Shown here: piece by piece, positions 56,651-64,000 of the stretch | Position numbering within the stretch: position 1 is the first letter of the stretch | How the letters are laid out: the number at the start of each line of letters is the position of its first letter | Source of the DNA: Cocos nucifera | Taxonomy: Eukaryota > Streptophyta > Magnoliopsida > Arecales > Arecaceae | Length of the DNA: 64,000 nt | Assembly: GCA_006176705.1 (NCBI GenBank) | Contig: QRFJ01000380.1 | Span: forward strand, 228,501-292,500 | Direction of reading: 5' to 3' | Notes under the pieces: model-generated | Databases searched by the model: none | What the model saw: only the letters and a program-made list of their open reading frames with translations | What the model was told of the DNA's origin: nothing | Program-made: the position numbers and the translations under genes

Positions 56651-59143
56651 TATTAGAAATTATGTTTCAAAGCTAATCATCAACCTGCTGATGGTTGAGC
56701 TATATTGTAATTATAATTGATTTATTAATTAATAAAATATATTTTTAATATTTTTTATCATAAATTTTTATCTTCTAATAAACTTCATTATTGTGATAAA
56801 GTCCTTAGGACTATTTAGATTTGATAAAGAGAGGATTTATCGATTAGTCCTTAAAACTGTTCATGACCAAATGATAAGCTGTTAATTAGGATGACAGTGT
56901 CTATCGAGCATAGGTCATTGTATGCCATATAGATTGATTGTCCTCTTAACCTAGGAGTGTGGAGACACTGGCATGGCATATAGGTGAGATATGGGGATAT
57001 ATCATCATTGAACATTACCAACTCTAGAGCATTTTGCTGTCGAGAATATCTCTGATGGGATATAGGTATAAGTGTCCCTTAGACTTCAGATCACCTCAAT
57101 GACTTGCAAGCAACTCACTGTACTTTGGTACTGAACTAAATAAATTTTTATTTTAATGATGGAAGACTTTTGGGCATAGTCAAGTACTTACAAAGTTGGT
57201 GTGTGATCAAGATGAAATTGACCACTCCAAGAGATGGAGAAGAATGTATCACTGTATTTCAATATAGCAAAATCTTGGCCAAGATAATCCGTGAGATGGA
57301 TTTGATTTTTGAAATACAATGTGGACAGCCTAATCAAAGTTGATAGTTTAACTCTAAGATTTTTTATGAGCATTTTGGTCAAGGGGATGAATTATATGGA
57401 AACTATATCCATATAGATTCTAAGGATATTGTTCTACACATTTGACCTATCAGGACATTGGGTACCATTGCTAAATGGTCACTTCAACTGATACAAAAAT
57501 TTATTCCTACACTATCGATTTAGGTTCGGACCTATGGGGTCACATACATTAGAGTTCATAATCTGATCGGATGGTTGATCAATGATTGAGAATCATTCTA
57601 AAGTTAAAGAATCAATACGATTGATATTTAACCTAGTGCAAATATTACAGGAGGATCGATTAGCAATTTGATTGCTATTGACTTAATTTAATTAAGCCAA
57701 GGGATTGAAATTAAGTATAATTAAATATAATTTAATTAGATTTATTTTATGCTTGATTGGATCAAGTTCAATTGGTTTATTGGATAAGCCAAGTGCAAGA
57801 AACAATTAGTCCTAGTTCAATTAGGACTTGGGTCAATCCAATTTTTTAATTTGATTAAAAATTAAATTAAAATTAAATATAATTTAATATAATTTAATTA
57901 AGTTCATAATTAGATTAGGGTCTAACTTAATTTGGTTGAATTAATTTTGGTTTGATTTGGTTTGAGAAACCATATTGGACCAAGTCAAATATGGAATCCT
58001 AGTAAGACTAGGATCTATCTTGTGCCACCTATATCCCATGCCTCCCCACACCCACTCTCTCCTTATTTTTGGTGACAAATCTCCTCTCCCTGGTCTTCAC
58101 GCATGCATACTCATCTTCTCTCTTTCTCATATGGCAATTAGTTATGGACCCAGTCAAAGGAGGAAGTTTAAATTTGATTTGAATTTTTCTTTGGATAGAG
58201 TTTTAGGAAACAAAAACTCCTCCCATTCATGCTGCCCATTCTTCCTATTTTCCCTCTATTTTATTTGGGTGAAAAGAAGAAATTTTGTGTGCTTTTCTCT
58301 AGTGGTCCACCCTAAAAAGAAAGGAGGGGGTGTCCAAGTGTTGGTTGCCCCAATAGTTGCTATGTTTGCTCTTTCCTAATCTAAGAATTTGACCCAACGA
58401 GGACTCCTCTATATCTCATTATATAGAATGAATTTTAGGCTAATTTTTAGTCATATTCTAGACCTTGGAGAGTGCTTTTGGGCATGTTAATACTAGGGTG
58501 AGAGGCCTCTTAGGCATTTGGTTTTCATAGACACCAAGCTGGATGTCTAGGTGAGAGAACAGAGAAGAAGAAGAGGGTCTTCTTCTAGGATTGCTTTGTT
58601 CATCTGTTATCCTTCTCTTTTGAGATTATTTTTGAGAGTGTCTTAGATCTGAATTCTCTTCTTTTCCTTTTATTCTTTGGAGAAGCTTAAATCTAAAAGA
58701 AGAAAGCATCAGATCAACTATCGAAGAAGGATCAACACAATACTAGCATACTATGCTGATTTCCTGTGTAGGACTTCTGATCGGAGTTCATGAGCTCGTA
58801 TGGATATCTCTTAGAAGCTAGACATGTGTGTAGCTTAGAGCATCATTCTCAAGCTCGGATTAGTAAGTTAGAATATTTAACTTGCATAGGTAATACAGAT
58901 TTGATCTATTTTTATGTACTTACATTAGATGTAGTATAGATGCATGTTGATATGATCAATATGTTCCTTTTTTTTATATTTTTAATTTTTAATTTAATCT
59001 CATGCCATAATCATGTAATAGAATCTTAGATCTAGAAATTTTTTATTTTTTATAAATAAATTTTAATTTATTTTAGTCTTTCACTGTTTAATCTTGAAAA
59101 AGTTTCAAGATCTAGTCCTGAAATCCTAGATCTGATTCCTTCA
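56651..59143 (+). repeat. F2c 5' LTR (2493 bp)
   Basis: It starts TATTAGAAATTATG (canonical TG lost) and ends GATTCCTTCA before the primer-binding site. TATATA is at 58420-58425. It is the only full-length family-2 LTR in the window and the reference for F2a and F2b. The plus-strand frame at 57975-58379 has no recognisable domain and I do not call it a gene. Confidence 0.87.
58420..58425 (+). promoter_or_regulatory. TATA box of F2c LTR
   Basis: TATATA in CTCATTATATAGAATG, about 720 bp before the LTR end, in line with F2b. Confidence 0.5.
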
Positions 59144-61060
59144 ATTGGTATCAGAGCCTAGGTTAATTATTACATGATTATTTATACATATTTAGATTAT
59201 TTTTTAGATTAGATCTAATTTATAATTTTATTATTAAATCTAAAACTAAAAATCATGATCTCACAAACTGCTATAAGGTTGTCTTGCTGTAAGGTTTATC
59301 TCTTATAGTGGAGAGATTTTTCTAGTTTGTATAGATCTACTTCTTATCATAAATTTATTAGATATGATCTAATTTTATTTATAATTTATTAATTTTAAAA
59401 TAGTTTTATATCTAAAAATAAAAGTTTTAGATTACACGGGCTGCTACAAAGTTGTCTTGCTATAAGGTTTATCCTTTACAGTGGAGAGGTTGTCCTAGTA
59501 TGTGCTGATCTAAAACATTGATCATAAAATTTTAGATTAGATCTAAAAGTTTTTATGATCTGATTAAAAATATTTTAATCTAATTTTAATCATCATAAAT
59601 ATGTTAGATTTGATCTAAGATAATTTATGATTGATTAGAGTTGAAATTATTTCAATTACATGAACCTATTTAGATTAGATCTAAAGTAGTTTCATGCTTA
59701 TGTTACTTACATATTGATTATAAATCAAACATGCAACTTGGTTGGTAGAACCATATTGTAAAAATATTTTACAAACATGAAAATCATTTTTGAAAAGTCG
59801 AACCCCAACTCTCAGTCCAAAACTTAATTAAGAATTAAGAAGCTGTTTGATTAGGATCTAGGATTGTGAATTGAAGATCCTAAGATAAAAATCATAACAC
59901 ATTGGATTAAATGGATTAGTGGGGATTAGGTCCATTAATTGGGTTAGACCTAGGGTTAGATTAAAGAATGGACTTAATTAGAGAATCAACCAAATCTAAT
60001 CAATTATTATCTTAGATTAGGTCAAGGATTCCCTAGATTAATTATAATAGTTGTAGTTGGTCAAGTCCATATCTTTAATAAGACCCAAGATGGACTTGAT
60101 TCTTGGCTACATGGTCTAGTATGAACTGTTAGGTTTATCTAATCAAGACTAATTAAACCATTGGTGTTTAAGGTAAACCAGACTAGTGGTCTTTAATTGA
60201 TAGCCCACTTACCTAGCCATTTTTGATGATCTCTAAGGCAAGCTTTGCTAGACCCTTCCACTGATCGAACTTACCTGGCCTCTTAGTGAAATTATGTTTT
60301 GATCAAATCACTTAACTGTTCGAGCTGATTCACATCAGTTAGGTAAATCAATATGGCTGATTTAGGTGCTCCTAGACTAGCCTATTAAAGTTTTTCCTTA
60401 AGCTAACTTGATGAAGTCAGTGGAAGGATCATGACAAGCTGGTTCACCTGACCTTCTCTCTTTCGTAAAATTAAAATTCCCTAAAATTATTAGATCCTTA
60501 AAATAAAATAGTTATGGTGATGACTAGATCATAGCCTCCCATTAAGTGGATGATAATGGGTCCATTAGTTGGATAATCATTGAAGGCCCATGGGCCTGTG
60601 CTTATCCACTAATAAAATTATCATTCATAATATGATTTCTTGGCCGCTTTTCTCTAAATGATGATTAGGTTGACCAACCATAGTTGGGCTTAATCATTCA
60701 TTAGTTAGATGGACTAAGCATGATCATGTTAATGGTTGGACCTAACCGAAACTTTCAGTGGAGGCCTTAGCCTATTGAAAAGATATCTGAGGTAAAATTA
60801 AATTTCTAGAAACTATTTGAAGAAATAATTAGTTATGAACCTATCCATAGATGTACATGGGTTGACTAGCCATAGTTGGGCTTGTGTGCAGTCTATGTGG
60901 ATTCTAGTATCCATTAAGAAATTAGGGTAATTCCTCGAATTGGAGATAGAGGCTGTCAGTTCGAATAAAATAGTGGAAGAATCTTTTGATTAAAATTTAA
61001 ATCTTTAGGTTTAATGAATCAATTACTAATTAGGCTTTTGGTTCTCCTTTATACAGTTAA
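59144..61060 (+). other. F2c leader: PBS, tandem duplication
   Basis: The primer-binding site at 59146-59159 is TGGTATCAGAGCCT. A ~173-bp tandem duplication spans about 59238-59583 (GTTGTCTTGC at 59278 and 59451). The CTTCCACTGATCnnACTTACCTGGCC motif occurs near 60258. Gag begins near 61060. No coding sequence is seen. Confidence 0.75.
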
Positions 61061-61330
61061 ACTCAAACTATAGTTGCTCCATTCACTGTTAGACATTGAT
61101 AAACTTATGGAACCCAACTTCGCTAATAAGTATCGAAAGTTGAATATTGTTCAGTAGTACAAAATGGTTCATGCTAGGGTCTCTATGCCCAGTTTAAACA
61201 TATGGTCCAAGAATAACCTAGATTAGGTAGAATGAATCCACTGTAAGAAGCAGGGGCATTGAAAGAAGAACTGTCCTCAGTATCTTGATTCCCATGACCC
61301 CAACAGGCTAAATAAGAGAGATGAGCAAGT
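61060..61330 (+). pseudogene. gag: F2c gag, central part deleted
   Basis: The N-terminal text (TDKLMEPNF, KYRKLNIV) runs to about 61150, then jumps to the basic linker (HARVSMPSLN, WSKNN) and the knuckle IHCKKQGH-KKNC. In the knuckle the first Cys and the Trp codon are TGA. The capsid is missing. The endpoints differ from those in F2a and F2b. Confidence 0.75.
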
Positions 61331-62700
61331 AGTTGCTGATCAAGGATGTTATATGATAACATCTTTTAATTTCTCTATTTGTGATACTTGTACTTAGGTA
61401 TTAAATACTGAAAGTCCAATCCATATATGCAATACATTGTAAGAACTTCAAATTAGTAGAAGATTTGAAAATAATGAGCGATTCCTGAATGTTGGAGATG
61501 GAAGGTCTATTCTAGTTCTAGCTATGAAAATAGTTCAACTTATTCTCAATATTAATATCATTTCTTTAAATGAATGTCATTATTATCCTTCTTTTCTGAT
61601 GAATATAATCTCTATTAGCCTTTTGGTCAAAGATAGTTATCATTTATCTATAAAGGGAGATTATTATGATATCATTATAAATGATGTTACAATAATGCAA
61701 GAACAACAAAAAAATGATATTTACATTTTATCACAGCCTGTGAGTATAATGTACACTTCTAGAAAATATCTTAGATTAGATAATGTCCCTGATACCTACC
61801 TATGGTACTGTAGGGTAGGTCATATTAATAGGGATAGGATAAATAGGTTGACCCAAGAGAAAATCCTTGACGTAAGTGATTGTAAATCACTTCCAACCTA
61901 TGAGTCCTGTCTTCTTGAAAAAATGACCAAGTCATCTTTTATTGGAAAAGATGAGAGAGCCACTAAGCTCTTAAGTCTAGTACATAGTGATGTATGTGGA
62001 CCAATGAGCACAAGTGCTAGAGGTGGATATTTCTACTTCATCAGTTTCATAAATGATCTATCTAGATATGGATATGTCTATCTAATAAAATATAAATTGG
62101 ATTCATTTGAAATGTTCAAAAGATTCTAAAGCAAAGTAGAAAAATAAATTAAGAAGAGTATTGAACTCTTCGATCGGATCGAGGAGATGAATATCTATCC
62201 AATGAGTTCTTAAAATATCTAGGAGAGAATAGGATTCTCTCATAGTGGACTCCTCTAGGAATATCATAGCATAATGGTATATCATAAAGAAAAAATTGAA
62301 CCTTATTAGACATGGTTCGATCCATGATGGGGTTTGCTAGCCTGTCTGTTTCATTTTGGGGTTATGCTCTTGAGACTACATGTTATATATTGAATAATGT
62401 ACCGAGTAAATCTATTGCAAAGATATATATGAGATATGGATTGGGCGTAGGCCTACACTCTCTCACCTACGAGTTTGGGGTTGTCCGACCTATGTCAAAC
62501 ATTTGCATACAGATAAGCTTAGACCCCAGTCAGATAAGTGTGTATTTATAGGGTATCCTAAAGAAAGTAAGGGTTACTATTTCTATCATGCTAATGAACA
62601 AAAGATGTTTATCACTCTTAAGACAATCTTTTTAGAAAAAGAGTTTCTTAGTGAAGGAACTGTTGCCTCTAAGATTGAACTTAATGAAATTCAATAGGTA
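61331..62700 (+). pseudogene. F2c protease and integrase, partly open
   Basis: The protease active site reads NTE in place of DTG (about 61405). The frame 61524-62129 then covers the end of protease, the zinc module LWYCRVGH and YESCLLEK, and the catalytic D in VHSDVCGPM. After the stop following KMFKRF the central region has the second Asp changed and a TAA near 62294 where the Glu region (HNGIS) ends. The C-terminal part at 62312-62697 has SFWGYALETTCYILNNVPSK and FIGYPKESKGYYFY in different frames. Confidence 0.82.
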
Positions 62701-64000
62701 GAAAAATTGACACCTATAGCTAAAGCTGAGTCAGATTTGATTAGATCAGATTTGGAGCCTAGTGTACCTACACCATTAATGCAATCCAGTAGAGTACCGC
62801 ATCACCCGGATAGATACTATGATTTCTTGATTCGGGATGGTGATCCCATTGAACTCGATGAGAATGATGAGGATTCAATCACTTATATGGATGCTATGTA
62901 AAGATCAGATTCTGAGAAATGGCTTGAGGCCATGAAATTCAAAATGAAGTCTATGAAGATCAATGATGTGTGGATATTGGTTGACCCACCTGAAGGAATT
63001 AAGCTCATTGAATGTAAGTGAATCTTCAAAAGAAAAAGGGGCATAGATGGAAAGGTGGAGACCTATAAAGCTTGTTTGATTGTCAAGGGGTATCATCAAC
63101 GTTATGGTATTGATTATGATGAGACATTCTTCCCTGTGGCAAAGCTTAAATCTATTCGGATAATGCTTATGATAGCTATCCATCTGGATTATGAAATCTG
63201 GTAGATGGATGTGAAAATAGCTTTGCTAAATAGAGAGCTGACCAAAGAGGTGTATATGATACAACCTGAGGGGTTTACATCCATAGATAATCCAAGGTGT
63301 GCAAGCTTCAGAGATCCATTTATGGATTAAAGCAGACATCTAGGAGTTGGAACATTCATTTTGATAATATGATCAAAACGTATGGCTTCATTAAGAACGG
63401 AGAAGAGTCCAGCATTTATAAGTGGACAAATGGTCCAGTAGTGGTATTCCTTATCATATACGTGGATGACATTCTCTTAATCAGGAATGACGTTTTCGTA
63501 CTGTAGAAAATAAAAGTCTGGTTGCGATCACAGTTCTCCATGAAGGACTTGGGTGAAGCATCCTATATCCTAGGGATGAAGATCTATAGGGATAGATCTA
63601 AAAGGATGCTTGGGTTATCCTAGTCCACGTACATAGATACTATGCTGAAGAGGTTCAGCATGGAGAATTTTAAAAAAGATGATCTCTCGATAGACCATGG
63701 AATTTCTCTCTCTAAGAAGGATTGTCCGATAACTCCTGAAGAGAGAGAGAGAGTATGAGTAGCATCCCATATGCTTCGGTAGTGGAATCTATCATGTATG
63801 CCATGACATGTACGAGACTAGATGTGGCATACTCACTAGGAGTAGTGAGTAGATACCAGTCTGATCCTGAAGAAAATCATTGGAAAGTGGTTAAAGCCAT
63901 CCTTAAGTATTTGAGAAATACTAAGGACCAATGGTTGGTTTATGGAGAGTTAGATCTGAAATTTATGGGGTTTACAGACCCCAGTTTTCAATTTGACCAT
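62701..64000 (+). pseudogene. F2c reverse transcriptase and start of RNase H
   Basis: The linker at 62707-62901 (HPDRYYDFLIRDGDPIEL) is followed by WIFKRKRGIDGK, DETFFPVAKLKSIRIML, QMDVK-type text with TAG for Gln (about 63202), SIYGLKQTSRSWN and YVDD at 63459-63470. GEASYILGMKIYRD and the SLGVVSRYQ block follow. RNase H starts near 63960 (GFTDPSF) and is cut by the window end. Stops and a missing base (about 63295) break the frame. Confidence 0.84.

Larger units (their letters stand above)
56651..64000 (+). mobile_element. F2c: Ty1/copia family-2 element, runs off the window
   Basis: It has a complete 5' LTR (56651-59143), PBS, ~1.9-kb leader, gag remnant, protease, integrase and RT, with RNase H beginning at the window end. 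It is inserted in the G3 LTR. The first bases are TATTAG in place of TGTTGG. Many stops make it inactive. Confidence 0.88.

Noticed and set aside
57975..58379. 134-codon plus-strand frame in the F2c LTR
   Set aside because: It lies in LTR sequence before the TATA box, shows no domain, and has no counterpart frame in F2b.

Overview
The window is plant nuclear DNA made almost entirely of LTR retrotransposons. I found no host gene, tRNA, rRNA or CRISPR. The evidence is plant-type Ty1/copia polyproteins (gag, protease, integrase, reverse transcriptase, RNase H in that order), primer-binding sites matching plant initiator tRNA-Met, long TG...CA LTRs, and a Tat-like Ty3/gypsy family. The long copia LTRs (2.3-2.5 kb) and their TGTTAGATATATGTGCCC-type start resemble Angela/BARE-like elements of monocots. 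A monocot, perhaps a palm, is my guess. I could not test it.

Layout. 1-860 is a lone LTR fragment of copia family 1 (F1). It is joined to a 5'-truncated LTR that belongs to the oldest F1 copy, E3 (+, 861-31596). Two younger F1 elements sit 109 bp apart inside that same E3 LTR: E1 (+, 910-11272) and E2 (-, 11382-21786). Each has two LTRs and a 5-bp target duplication. They lie tail to tail, so 910-21786 is one large inverted repeat of about 10.4-kb arms. E3 resumes at 21787 and its 3' LTR ends at 31596. E3 is itself abutted to gypsy G1 (-, 31597-34543), which is inserted in an LTR of copia family 2 (F2a, -, 34544-41096). F2a is joined head to head to a second family-2 copy (F2b, +, 41097-45707). 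F2b is cut by gypsy G2 (+, 45708-48158), which is cut by F1-type element E4 (-, 48159-54749). A short templated filler (54750-54860) leads into a diverged F1-like remnant, E5 (+, 54861-55828). E5 is cut by a gypsy LTR, G3 (55829-56650), and G3 is cut by F2c (+, 56651 to beyond the window end).

State of the genes. No element has an intact polyprotein. E1 and E2 carry many single-base indels plus a shared gag stop. E3 shows dense C-to-T style stops. All family-2 copies and E4 have large internal gag deletions. The longest open segment is the integrase of E2 (356 codons, complete DD35E).

Most notable beyond the standard parts: the E1/E2 tail-to-tail palindrome as a possible dsRNA source; a leader stem-loop conserved across F1, with its core also in F2b; U3 palindromes whose arms change together; recurrent loss of gag with retention of pol; and a filler junction copied from nearby sequence. 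I saw no convincing new kind of coding system. Coordinates of LTR ends come from reading TG/CA ends, PBS and polypurine tracts. Ends called approximate are uncertain by tens of bases.
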